Assembly: GCA_034008185.1 (NCBI GenBank)
Contig: CM067081.1
Coordinates: 150,690,258-150,754,257, forward strand
Reading direction: 5' to 3'
DNA from: Gorsachius magnificus
Taxonomy: Eukaryota > Chordata > Aves > Pelecaniformes > Ardeidae
Length of the DNA stretch: 64,000 nucleotides
Below, in pieces: positions 38,027-49,600 of this stretch. Position 1 is the first letter of the stretch. The number at the start of each line of letters is the position of its first letter. The translations under genes and the position numbers were made by a program. The notes below the pieces were generated by a model. It had not been told where the DNA came from. It saw only the letters and a list, made by a program, of their open reading frames with translations, and did not search any database.

Positions 38027-40389
38027 AACTGTGTCCTGCCTGCTCTCCTGGTGCTTTGCTGGATTAGGAGTGTAAGTCGATTTGAAAGTTGCTGCTACTT
38101 GCAGAGCAGTAAGAGATTGTGGATGTCTCCCAGTAACCATTCCCCTCTCCTCTTTTCTCCCCCTCATCGTCCCTCTAAGTGGGTGCCTTTGAATCCCTTC
38201 TTCTTTTAGGTTTGAACCACTTCTCTAAAGCACCAGCCACCCGGAGGAAAGAAATCTAATTAACACTCATTCCCTGCTCAGCTGGATCTAGATGTGAAGC
38301 AAGACCAGACCTGGGAGTAGGTCCTGTGGTTCCTACTGGAGCATGCAGGGCCAGCTGTCGTGTGTGCCGGTTGTGCAGGATGGGGTGGGCTGGGGCCAGT
38401 TCTTGTGCACATCTGACCCAGAAAATGTCAAAGTATCTCATTATCTCTGGAGGAAGCTCGTTCCAGGCTTACTTTGTTTGGGCTATGAGCACTTCCCCAG
38501 GAGTGCAGCCTCAGCTGTCAGCGGAAGACTAGGACTAAGCTGAAGACAGAAATCTAGGCAAATGTTGTAAGGTGAAGAGAAAGATGAGCAAAATGCAACG
38601 CATGTCAAGAGAGGAATCAACAGCCTTGGGGATCAGGATTTTCCAGCCCTCGTCCTGGCTGAGGTGTGTGGTGCATTGACAGAGACCCCCCCCGGTCCAG
38701 TGCTCATGCTCTTCTCCAGAAGGGGTGTTGGGGAGAAGTGGCTAAGCCAGCCGTGCATCCCTTGTGCCCTATGCACGAGTGCTCTGCGCCAGCAAAGACA
38801 GCTCGGCAGCCTGCCAGGACCTGGAAGCTGCTTCAGGACCCGCTTGGGGAGGCATCGCTCCAGCACGGGCTGTCCCAGTAAACGATGGGTTATGGCCCAG
38901 CCACGTGGGATGGGGCTGGGAGGAGCGTGGCTGCTCTGGCTGGCACCACATTCAGCCCTGTGCTCTGGGAGTGTTACTAAATAGGCAGCCTCCCATTTTG
39001 TACCTCCGGAAGGGAGGCCACCCTCAAAATAACCCCCGTTTGCCACCCTAGGGGGAGGCATGAGAGTGATGCACGCAGGACGGGTGCCAGCATCAGTGCT
39101 GCTGCTTGCCAGCACTGGTAGCATTGGGAGGAAGATGCTCTGCAGCCACCCACTGAGGTTCAGCTTGCACAGCTCCGGGTGGCAAACATTGCTGCAAAAG
39201 CTCTTCCCTGGTGTTCTCCTTATTCATATAAATATCATATATGTATGTGTATCTATCCAAATATTTTTAAATGGCATTATCTCAGTAGATCTCAAGAGGA
39301 AATTGTTTTCCTGTTACTACAGTATGCATGTTATCTAGGCTTGTTCCTTTTTTTTTTAAAAAAAAAAATTATGTTCTTCCATCTCTCTCATTTGTTTCTT
39401 GCAAATCTGTTTCCTAAGGTTTTGTTTCCAACTGTCCCCGTTCTTTCATTTGGCTTAGATATGGTTACAGGCTCAAAATCTTAGACGTTGAGATTTCATC
39501 CTTTGCATTTTTCCCTTTAGATTTTCATTGCCTTTGATGGGACAATTAAAGTCCCTCCCAGTTTTTTTGCCTTCTGCAATTTCAAAAATGTGTAGTGAAA
39601 ACATCTTTTTCTGTAGTTTAACTGATCCTTTGTGATATTTGTTGGTTTTCTTCCTATCTTCAGTGAAAAGTTCAATTGTTTGGGTTTTTTTAAATCTCTC
39701 AAGTAACATCTTCCCAAACCATACGGACTCTTTGTTGTTTCCCCCCCAGAAGATGTGTAAAGTGAAGTTTCACTTTAAATATGCTTCACTCAGGATTTTC
39801 CAGCTTGCTTTTGCACTTGTAGATTTAATATTTCCCCTCGCTGCTTATGTTTATGCTGAATATCTGTTTTCATTTTTGACTTACTGTTGTGTTCAGCGCA
39901 GTCTTATCTTGCTGGGTGGAAGTCAAATAGTTTATTATTGATTACATGATTTCCTATCATCGTCTATTAGTTCCTGCCAATTAGCTGCTTGTCTTGATAA
40001 GATTATTGCCATTGCTGCGCTGCAGTGATCGTGGTTATCCAGGGATATTCGAGCAGCAATGCTGACACACACAGTAGTTTTGAGAATCTCTAGGAATGCT
40101 TCCTTATTCAATCTCCTCTCTCCTTACACCAATCTGTTGCACAAGGCAAGGTATTAATTGACCTTGCTGTGGTTTTTTAATCCCTATATCCTTACCCTAA
40201 TTATTTAACAACCGCACTATTCACGGTGAGATGTTTCTGCGCAGGGATGTTCTCTGTTTCTTACCATCTCGCATAATTCCCCCTCTGGAACATCTTCCCT
40301 GGTTTCCACCAGTCACCGATTTGAGGACTGGAGCTGTTTTATTGGGGCCATCCTGTTTAGTCACTGCTGTGGAGGAGCAGCCCTTTGTG

Positions 40390-40890
40390 AATTTGGCCAG
40401 TTCCTTTCCGAACGAGTCTGTGGCAATGGCCACAGGTGCCACATTTAATTAATTACCCACAGTGGGAGGAAAAACTGTTTCCTTTTGTTTAAAATCCAAG
40501 AATTTCATCCTGTGCCAGTAGCTGTTGCACTATGAGATGTAGTGATCGATATATTCATCTTCTCTGTCTTTTCCTTGTTTCCTAGACTTCTGTTGTCACC
40601 TTCTTTCTCTTGGAGGCATCTCTTCCCGAGCCGTCGAATCGTCACATATTTGATCACTGCTTGGTTGAATCTGTTCCTTACCTTTGCCCGTCCCTCTTCC
40701 CTTTCCCTATTTCTCCTGTAGGAAGTCCAGTGCTGTGTTGGGTACACCACAGATTAACATGGTGACACCATGGTGTTTGCTGCTTCGTTCCCGTTGCTCT
40801 CCTAATACCTTCTCAAACCGCCTGTACGCAGCTCAGGTTTTGCTGCCGCTTGGCAGGCCTGATACAAGGACACTGAACCCAAAAACGTGA
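40390..40890 (-). mobile_element. Old CR1/L3-like LINE 3' region, antisense, highly diverged
   Basis: The plus strand aligns by eye, with many mismatches, to the reverse complement of the CR1 3' region common in turtles and crocodilians. The order of landmarks is a CTGTGGCA/CACATTTAA block, TTTCCTTTTGTTTAAAATCC, GAATTTCATC, a TATGAGATG block, TCTTCTCTG, AGGCATCTCTTC and TTGCTGCCGCTTG. Their order is right and spacing roughly preserved. It is more decayed than the CR1 at 29.2-30.4 kb and seems to be a different lineage. Recognition is from memory of the consensus. Confidence 0.6.
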
Positions 40891-41559
40891 TTTTTTTTTT
40901 TATTCTCTCTTGTCCCAGATATTCATCAACAGATGTAATAAAAATATTTTAAAACCTTGCCTCACTTACATCCTTGGATCATCACAGCTGTAACACACCT
41001 GCAATGAACAGCATCCCATTCTGTTTGCCTTTTTTACAGCCTCAAAGCACAGAGCTCATGTCGTCAGGTAACTACCTGCAGTAATCCCGAGACCTCCTTC
41101 CCCAGCAGCCACAGCTAATTTTGCAGCCCAGCATTGGGCATGCACAACTGGGGCTGGTTTTCTCCCTGCTGCATGATTTTTTCATCTGCTGCATGCCTGC
41201 CTGCTCCCATTCTGGCTTCTGGAGTGATGTCCTGGGCTGGGGCAGTGCTGCTCCTGGGAAAGACCAGTGCCAAAGATCCCTGCATGTGAGGGGAGAGAGT
41301 TTACAACCTGCCAAATTTCTGGATTGAGGCTGTTTTGGGCCCATAGCAAGAAGCAGCAGAGTTTAGTGGAGTTTATTTCCAGCTCAGAGCTCTGTTCCTG
41401 CCCACGGCACAGCCCGGCCGCTCCCCTGGGCATGGTGCATTGGGCTGTGATGCAGGACATTGCCCTGTGCCAGCATCCTGCCGAGGACAGACCCCACCAT
41501 GAGAATTCACAGCCAATTTTGGCTCTTACCTCTTCCCAGCAGGTCTCAGGGCTTCGGCT

Positions 41560-41735
41560 TCCCTCGGGCAGAGCTGCGAGGGCACCTGGGTGCGGTGGTC
41601 GCCCATGCCTCCAGGGACAGTGCTGGGCAGAAGGGTGATGGCGGCGAGCGGGAGCCAAGCGGTCCCCAGCCCCGCAGGGAGAGTGCTGGCGGAGGCGGCG
41701 TGAGCCCTTCTTGCAGGCGGGGGGGAACGAGCCCC
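41560..41735. promoter_or_regulatory. CpG-enriched patch, possible promoter-type element upstream of SLC6A13
   Basis: Contains clustered CpGs (for example around gatggcggcgagcggg and ggcggaggcggcgtgagc) against a background that is CpG-poor. It lies 1.7-1.9 kb before the SLC6A13 ATG. It is small for a CpG island and the assignment is tentative. Confidence 0.3.
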
Positions 41736-42179
41736 TTTGCACTGGCCATGAAATCAGTCATGTGTAGGTTTTTGTCCAGCCCTGGGGGGTGGGGGAAGGA
41801 ATGTGGGTTGGGCGAAGTCTAGGATTACACCACTGCTGAATTTTTCTTTCCACACTTTAAATAGCCAGCACCTTTCGGTCCTGCCTTTGCGTCTCCCGTT
41901 GGCTCACGCCCCGACAGCACCATCCGCAAAGGTAACACCTCTGCCCCTGTTTTCTTCTGCCCTGCTCCCCCCGCACCCCACACCCACCCGGGTCTGCCGT
42001 GGATTGAGAGGTCACGGTGTGCTTTCTGCCTGTTTAATAATTTTCTAGCGTGGAGGGGTCCTCCCAGTCCTTCCTTGTGGCTGCTGTCAAATGCCTGCCA
42101 GCATTTCTTGCTCCTCTTCACGTCCCAAAGTGTTTTACAGGGGACTGTGTAGGGGGAGGGGAGAGGTTGAAAGTGCTGC

Positions 42180-42222
42180 TTTGCCTTTTTTTTTTTTTTC
42201 CTTTTCTTTTCTCTCCTCTCCC
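42180..42222 (+). repeat. Polypyrimidine tract
   Basis: A long C/T run, with T14 followed by CT-rich sequence (ccttttcttttctctcctct), upstream of SLC6A13. Confidence 0.85.
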
Positions 42223-43327
42223 TGGATGGGGGAGAGTGTTATTTGCTGCCAGTGCCTCTTCCTGCTCTCCTGGCAAGGGAGTTGCAGGCGGGAATGAATG
42301 GCAGCGTTAGGCTGGGGCTGGGGGAGCTGCCTCTGCGGGCACCAGCGGGCTCGAGGGCCGGCGCCATGCAGAGGAAGGTGCCCTCCTTGGCACAAGGTCC
42401 TCTGCAATCTCAGCTTTGGCACCAGGCGTTGGTGGGAACCCTTTGCCCCTGTGGGACTCGGCAGCCAGGAGGGTGTCCTGCCCATGAGGAATGGCCCCAA
42501 ACACCCCCTGAGCCCCCTAAATGGCTGCAGCGGAGCTCGTGCCAGCCACGGCGCCTGTGTCTGTCTCCTCACCCTGCCCTGCACCAGCAGTCACGCTATG
42601 CCCTGGCTTTCCTGGGAGGAGAGGTGCCCAGCTACTTTGTGCCAATCTTGTGTGTCCCTTAGCAGAGATCTGTTTAGAAACGGGAGAAGCTCTTGTGGCA
42701 CCAAAGCTTCCCAAGAGCGGTACTGTGGGGAGCCTCTTCACCTCTGCAGGCAGCGGGCAGGTATTTGGAGGGGCAGACCCTGGGAGAGGAGAGTCGTCCC
42801 AGATGGCCATGGCATCTGCACCCTTTCTTTCCCTGCAATTACAAGGATAGAACCATCCTGAAAAATCACCTTCTCTCGCAGCCTAGTAGATTGCCAACAA
42901 CAGTTGCCACCGCCAAAAGCAGAAACTTGTTTCCCTCTTATTTCAGTTTGTCCCCTTCCTACATCTACGACTTCTGTGTGTTTTGTGGCTTTCATTACCT
43001 GGTCTGTAAAGCCAGACCTTGGTGAGCAGCAAGAGGGGAGAAGAGAAACCCTTATAAAATATCCTGTCAAGTATTTGATCCTGTTCTCATCGCTCTCCAG
43101 CCCTAAGTCTGTTCCCAGTATCCGCCACAGTGGGAGCTCCAGCCTGGCTGAGCCACTGAGTCTCCTGTGTACTGCTGTGCTTAAAGGATGGGCTTCCAGA
43201 GGCAGGAGTGTTTTGAGATGAATCAGTTAAAAATAATGCAATTGGTAGTGGCTTTTAAGGACTAGTTTTGGACTAAGCAATGAAAGTGCATGCATGCTTT
43301 TAGCGCCTTGCCGCCAGCAGGAATCAG

Positions 43328-43333
43328 TATAAG
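43328..43333 (+). promoter_or_regulatory. SLC6A13: TATA-like element 139 bp before the SLC6A13 ATG
   Basis: TATAAG in the context cagTATAAGgag. If used, transcription would begin near 43,355-43,365 and the first coding exon would also be the first exon. An untranslated exon further upstream is an equally good reading, because cttctgaag just before the ATG could be a splice acceptor. Confidence 0.3.
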
Positions 43334-43466
43334 GAGCAAGAGAGGAACAGTTCGGCATGTGTGTGCGTGTGCGTCCTCTCCCCTCTCTTGCCTCCGTATC
43401 CTAAATTTCTGCCTTGTTGCATGGCTTGTGCTGAATGTAACGGAGGAAACTCCTTCTGAAGGTGGG

Positions 43467-43686
43467 ATGGATTACAGAGTCCCTGGCGCCGTCAGCAATG
43501 GCGAAACAGTGCCTGCATACCCTGGCATGGAAAAGGAGAAGGAGGAGGAGGAGGAGGAGGAAGACCAGACCCTGGAGCGAGGGCAGTGGAACAACAAGCT
43601 GGAGTACGTCCTCTCTGTGGCTGGGGAGATCATCGGCCTGGGAAATGTCTGGCGCTTCCCTTACCTCTGCTACAAGAATGGCGGAG
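43467..43686 (+). CDS. SLC6A13: SLC6A13 first coding exon: N-terminus and TM1 (residues 1-73)
   Basis: The ATG at 43467 has G at -3 and G at +4, a strong context, and the protein start [14 protein letters not shown] matches the family. GAG6-GAA at 43542-43562 encodes seven Glu in a row, making the tail about six residues longer than human GAT2 as recalled. TM1 spans about residues 47-70 with the Na+/substrate-binding unwound GLGNVW. The donor is gtaagt after the first base of a Gly codon. The frame stays open upstream to another ATG at 43290; the shorter start is preferred on homology. Confidence 0.95.
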
Positions 43687-46600
43687 GTAAGTGCAGCCCT
43701 GGCGCCAGCCAGCTCCAGGGGTGCTTGGACACTGGCGTCCCTCTGTGGTCCCTCCTGCCTCTGCGGCATCCTCATCTGGCCCTGCTCACCCCTGGCAGCA
43801 GCTTCTCAGCAATGTCCAAGTCATGAGTCTGAAGAAAGGATGCCAACCTGCCAGCGTTGTGCTGCCATCTGGGCCACGGGCCAGGGCTGTTTTGACCTGG
43901 TGGGATGTGGGTGACTGAGTGGCAATGTCCCGGGGTTTCTGGTGGCTGTAGCCATGTTTCCCTGAGATATGTGGAGCCCTGGTTCTGCTGGTGAGGCGGG
44001 CGGCCATCTGCAGGGGGAGGCAGGAGGAGCAGGGTAGGGGCTCGTCTCCCTGAGAAGCATGACCCACTCCAGGCACCACTTCTGTGAGGAGCACTGGGCA
44101 CCCTGTGAAAATAAGATGGTGGGTCCCAGCAGCATAGCAGGGAGCAGTGTAGGAGGCCATGGGGTACCAATGTCTTTGCAGGCACTGGAGTCTTAGGGGG
44201 CCTCCAAGGGGCTCTCAGCCACAGGGTCCCAGTCTGGTGTCTGACCATGGAGTGATGTCCCCAGGGTGCTGGAGCTGGGTGGCAGGGACAGGGCAGAGTG
44301 AGGGGTTTTTCCTTGCCTCAGTGCAGAAGCACAACACACCCCTCCCACACCTCACGGTGCCCTCCCGGCACCTGCCGGAGCTGTGAGCATGTGGGAGAGG
44401 GGACCCCCGCCTCTGGGCCGCACGGCAGGGCTGTGAGGTGTGCGGTGGAGGTGCTTGATGGAGAGGGAGGGAGCGGGGCGTTGCTGTCACCAGCGAGGTG
44501 CTGGTGCATCGGTGCTGCTCAGCCTGTGCTCAGAAGTGACCGGTGGCTGACTCCCCACGAGGCCAGGTCATCCCACAGCTTGGTGGCAGGGCTGGGCTCG
44601 CTTTTGCAGGTGGAGGGTTACTGTGGACTTTTACAGGTGTTTGTGCCTGCTTCTTAGTTTGTAGCTGCCTTTTAAGGGAGAAAACTGTTTAAAAACCCGA
44701 AAGCCCGAAGCTTTTTTCAAGTTTGGCTCGGTGGCATGTGGAGAGAGGGACTTGCTCTCCCTGTCTGGTGATTAATTGCTAATCAGGCTCTCTGGAAGGG
44801 CAGGGGAGAGAGGAAACAGTGCTTGGCTGGGAGCTGGTGGGGAGCGAGCGCTGGGGACCCAGGGCTGAAATCCCCTGGCTTGAGCTCGGGGTAGTCTCAT
44901 GGGCCTCACTAAACTGCTTTCATCCCAGTGGCATAAAAGAGGATTAACCGCTGTTTAGCTACTTTCACGCCATGCTTTGCTCAGCGCTTGTTTCTTTTCA
45001 CCAGGTGGTCGGGCATTTTCTTTCCCTGTTGGAAAAGGAGGATTTTTCATGTTGTCTTCGTCCACAGGGAACGTTTCTTGGCTGCTTGCCGAGCCGTGTC
45101 TGCTCCCACTGCTGCACTCTTCCTTCCCGGGTGCCATCCCATTGTGGGGAGCGGGACTGGGGACTGTGTCCTGGCACGCCGTGCCTTGGGTGCCAGGGGA
45201 GAGCTCGGGGAGGGTTCTGGGGAAAGGGGAGCTGCCATGTATGGTTGGACAGCAGAGGCAAGGCACAAAGGGATTTCTCAGCCTTTTTTCCCTCCCGAAA
45301 GATGGGTTTGAAGCAAAGCCCCGTGAAGCAGCAGAGGCTATGAGGAGTTTGAAATCCTGGGCAAATTCTTCATCTCCGGCCCCCTTCCCATGAGGTTAGA
45401 GAAAGAATGGCCCACGAGACTCTCATGCAAAGAGGAACGCGTTTCCCAATGGCTGCTCCTGGAGCAGGGCAGGGCAGCGAGGCCCTGCGGGACCCGAGGC
45501 TCCCTCCTGCCTGGTGGAACCCAGCCTAACCCGGCCGGCGCTGTATCAAATCCCTTGTAAGGCCTCGAGATTAATTTTAAAAGCTGCCAGAGGTTTTGTC
45601 CTGTACTCCTTTGGGAAGGCTGGTCCAAGCACTTGCATCTCTGGTCCTTCCATAAAGGTAACTTAAATTTCCAGCTCTAGGTCAGTCATGGCCAGCCTAC
45701 AACCATTAGGTCTTGTGCCAGCATTACCGTCCGGCTGAAATACCTCTGCCCTGCTGGATGGCTCTTTCTCCCCCCGCTGAGCCGTGGGTGGGCAGGGGTG
45801 ATACCCGCTCTCAGCTCTCGCTTTGCTTGCCTAAATATCAGGCTCTTCACAAAAAAGGTGTCTGCAAAGTCTGAGTTAGGCGGAAGACGGGCAGCCACTC
45901 GCTTTTCCTTTCTTTAGGGATTATTTCCATGTAACAAAGAAAGAGTAGTCCCTTACCTATTTAGCACTCAGTGTCTGATACTAAGGCCCTACGCAGTGGA
46001 GGGAAAAAAAAAAAAAAAAGAGCAGAAAAAAAATGTTCTTTTTGCTCTCGTTCACTCTTGCTTTCACCTCCCGTGGCGGGGTCAGACCCTCCCTGGGCAG
46101 GCTGGCCCCATCGGTTGGGAAATACCGGGGAAGCCTGTCTGGTGGTGTGACTGCCGGTGCTGCACCCCCACCCCAGAGCTCCCCAAACCGGCCGGTCCCA
46201 AGGGCCCACTGCCATCCCTGCGTGTGTGGAGGGGGAAGGGGCCATGGCGGAGGACACCTGCGGCGGCGTTATCCCCCTTTGCCTTCAACTGGGGTTCATC
46301 TGCTGGGAGAGCAGATGGGGCCGGGACAGAGGGATGTCAGCCAGCGCTGCGGGGGCTGCTTGGGTGTGCAGCCCCCCACCGCTGCTCTCCCGGCTGCCCC
46401 CCTCGCCAGAGCTGCTGTGCAGGGCGGCTCTGCTGGGCCCCTCTCCTGGGCCTGTGCCCCCGGCAGAGCCTGCCCGCCCACCCGCCACCCTCTCCTGCCT
46501 GCGCAGCTGGAAGGCGATGGGGAGCGGCAGTGGGGCTGGCGTCAGGGTCGTCCCACCCTGCCTGTTGTCCTCCCCCCCAAACCTGGGGGGCAAGGGGAGT

Positions 46601-49600
46601 GGAGCAGGTCACAGCCCCCGGCCCAAACATGTCCCTGCAAATCCCTCCTTCGCCCCACCGTAATTTTGGCATTATTTCACAGCCCGCGTGTCAAGACCCC
46701 CCCAGATAGACTTGCACGGCCCGAGGCAAGCCGAGGTACCGAGGAAGGTGACAAGGAAACCCAGGCCGGAGAGCTCGGCCTGCCGCCGCAGAGACCTCCC
46801 TGGGGATCCCCTGGCTGCAGTTTAGTTAAATGCGCGTTTTTATATGGGAACAACCTCTCTTGGAAATAGGCTCCACTTCTGCGACAGTACAATTGCACGC
46901 AAATTGGGAGGAGAGGGGACGGTGTCGATACAACCCTTTCCCCTGCCCTTTGCCCTCGCCAGCTTCCATTTGCTGGTAGGGGAGGGCATGCGGGCAGGTG
47001 CTCGTCGTTCCCCCAGGGCTGCCAGGTATCAGTGTCCCTTCAGCTCCTGTTTGCCCACAGGGAGCTGCCAAGACGCCATCCCCGTCTGTTTGGTTGATTG
47101 CCATTTTTTTTTTTTTTTTGCAAGAAGCCCCCCTGTGGCTCTGTGCCCCGCTGGGACGAGCGTGGGGTGGGACTTCTGGCCCCTCCCTGAAGCCCCCTTT
47201 CCCTCTCCCTGCCCCTGCATGCTAGCTAAGCTTCTTAATGAAATCTCTTGGGTTTTGAGTCTACTTGTGCACTGGGATTGTTCTTTCCCATACACCCCCT
47301 CCGACCCGACCCAGAGCCAGTTCACATCTCGCCGGCACAGAAAAGGTCCACGCAGGGAAAACGCGTTTAGTGGCTGCCTGGGTCGCCACCTCCGACCCTG
47401 CTCCAACCCCTCTGAGCCCGCAGCAGCCCAGCTGCCACCCTCCGCTTGGGGCTACCCCTTCCCATGCCAGCTCCCCATCCTGCCTCGTGTCCCTGCCTTT
47501 GCAGCAGGGCGTGAGCAGCTTCGGTGGCACGTGGTGAGCCCGGACCATCTTGCAGGGCTGTCTCCTGTGCTCTGCGGGGTAAAAGCCAGTACCGTATTTA
47601 ACATTAGCCTGGGTTAATCAAAAGCCTGATGCATTTTATCTCTCCCTGCCTGGTTTCATGACAGAGCTTGAACAGGAGGGCAGCGCTGGCTGCTGGCATG
47701 AGGTTCATGCTTTCTTGCACTACTTGCTTTTCATTTGCGTGTCTGCTGCTTTTCGCTGAGCCAACGACTGAACAAACTATCAGACTGGGTGAAGGTGCCA
47801 GTCTCTACATGCTCCTCAGTGCCTTGGCGTTGTCATCCATGGGCTTGTCAGCTTATGCAGTCAGAATAATCAATGTGAAAGGAGTCACCAACTTGATTAA
47901 AAGTCACAATGGTTCTACAGCAGGGTGTTCTCATGTATTTCTGTACAGCTATTGAGAACTTGTTTCACTTTCTTCTGCACAAAAATCAGGCCTAGAAACT
48001 TTCCTTTATTCTCCATCTCTTCTAAATGTTGAGTTTCTCATGCAATCACGTCACTCTGGGAGATGAAACATGAGGTAAATCCCTTTTTCCTGGCATCCTG
48101 TCCATGGTCTTCCCACCCCGCAGCCCCCATCCCTCCCAGGCTTCTCCCCTGGGAGGGACCTGCCTAGTGTCAGGTTGGAGATGGCCTGACCCCAGTCATC
48201 CCATGGGGCTTATTTTTCCTATCTGCCACTTGAATCTGCCAGGTGCCTTCTTCATCCCCTACCTCATCTTCCTCTTCACCTGCGGGATCCCCGTCTTCTT
48301 CCTGGAGACAGCGCTGGGGCAGTATACCAGCCAGGGAGGGGTGACAGCCTGGCGCAGGATCTGTCCCCTCTTTGAAGGTGAGTGGAGTGAGCATCAGAGG
48401 GCATGGCGAGGCGGGGGACTGCGGGACCCCAGGGGGACGAATGGTGATGCTTCTCCCCACAGCCTGAGTCATTACATACCTCCACGCATCATTACCCATC
48501 CCTGGGGATCCCAGCCTAGGAGGGACACCAGCTGCCTCCTTTCCAAAATCATGCTGGAAAAATTGATCACTTTTCTCACCAAACAGTTCCCATCGTTACA
48601 CTGCATCTAAGTTTCCTTCTTCATGGCTGCAGCTCTGGCTAGGAGCTTTGCGCCCTAATAAGGTTGTCCTCCAAGTGCTAAATGATGATAATGCTTTTGA
48701 TGGTGATGAGGAACCTAAAATGTGTTACTATTTTTTTAAGTCAATGCTATGTCATTTTGCAGATGGTTCGAAACTTTAGTGATGAAAGGTGTCAGCTGTC
48801 TGAATAAATCGTTAGCAGTCAGATCCACTTCTAGCACTGTTTCAGCATGGTCATCCAGCGTCAAGCCACTTTCCACGATTTCTCTGAGGCTCAGTTGCCT
48901 CCTCCCCCTGTACCAAAACCTTTAGATGTTCCTCCAGCACCTCCCAGAGAAGGTGTGTGGTGTTAAAACAAAAGCTTCCCAAACAAAAGTGAAAAGGGAT
49001 GAACGAACAAAATAAAAAGTGAATTTTGATAAAGAGGGGTTATTCAGCAGGTGGAGCACCGTCATATGTTTCTGTCTCTTTGGGTGGCTTTCCAACCATC
49101 ACCTGCCCATCCCCTGTCCAGACTCCCTCCCGTTGCCACCATTTCACCAGGGAAGGCTGAGGTGGGGCAGCAGGAAGAGGGGGTCACCAGGGCCCCTGCT
49201 TGGCCCCCCGCTGATGCGGCACGGTGGGCTTTGGGGAGGGGATGATGGCTCTGGTTGCCACCCCACTGTCCTTCATCCATCAGCATGGTCAAAATGCAGA
49301 GCAACAGATGAAAACATTGGGTGAGCACCTCCCAAGGGGAGTCCTGTTCCCATCCCCCAGCGTGTGGGTCACCTGCCTTCGGGGCTCGCTTTCTGCAGGA
49401 ATTGGCTACGCCTCACAGGTCATCGTTGTACTGCTGAACTTCTACTACATCATTGTCCTGGCCTGGGCCTTGTTTTATCTCTTCAGTTCGTTCACCATCA
49501 ACCTCCCCTGGGGCAGCTGTGACCACGAGTGGAACACAGGTGAGTGCGGAGCCCCCTCCTAATCCTCCACCAGACCCTGGCTGGGGGAAACCTGCTGCTG

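Larger units (their letters stand above)
30401..40389. other. Intergenic DNA between the two CR1 remnants
   Basis: About 10 kb with no recognised gene. Base composition rises from AT-rich to GC-rich between about 31 and 36 kb. The open frames present (for example 34,938-35,489 minus and 38,633-39,124 minus) show no domain, no codon conservation that I can judge, and no splice context. An AT-rich island lies at about 39,200-39,960. Confidence 0.65.
40891..43466. other. Upstream region of SLC6A13
   Basis: GC-rich sequence before the SLC6A13 start codon. It includes a CpG-enriched patch at about 41,560-41,735 and a long pyrimidine tract at 42,180-42,222. A 5' untranslated exon may lie here, but I cannot define one. 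No protein-coding gene is recognised. Confidence 0.55.
43687..48242 (+). other. SLC6A13: SLC6A13 intron, 4.6 kb, GC-rich
   Basis: Phase 1. It contains a run of G-tracts at 45,188-45,229, an A16 run at 46004-46019 and a T16 run at 47104-47119 around a very GC-rich block. Long open frames (for example 46,033-46,869) arise from low stop-codon density and have no recognisable domain. Confidence 0.8.

Noticed and set aside
41182..41742. 186-residue minus-strand open frame upstream of SLC6A13
   Set aside because: It overlaps the CpG-enriched patch, several other frames are open over the same bases, and no domain is visible.
46033..46869. 278-residue open frame, with further long frames overlapping it on both strands
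   Set aside because: Stop-poor because of GC content; no recognisable motif and no splice or start context. Treated as intron of SLC6A13.
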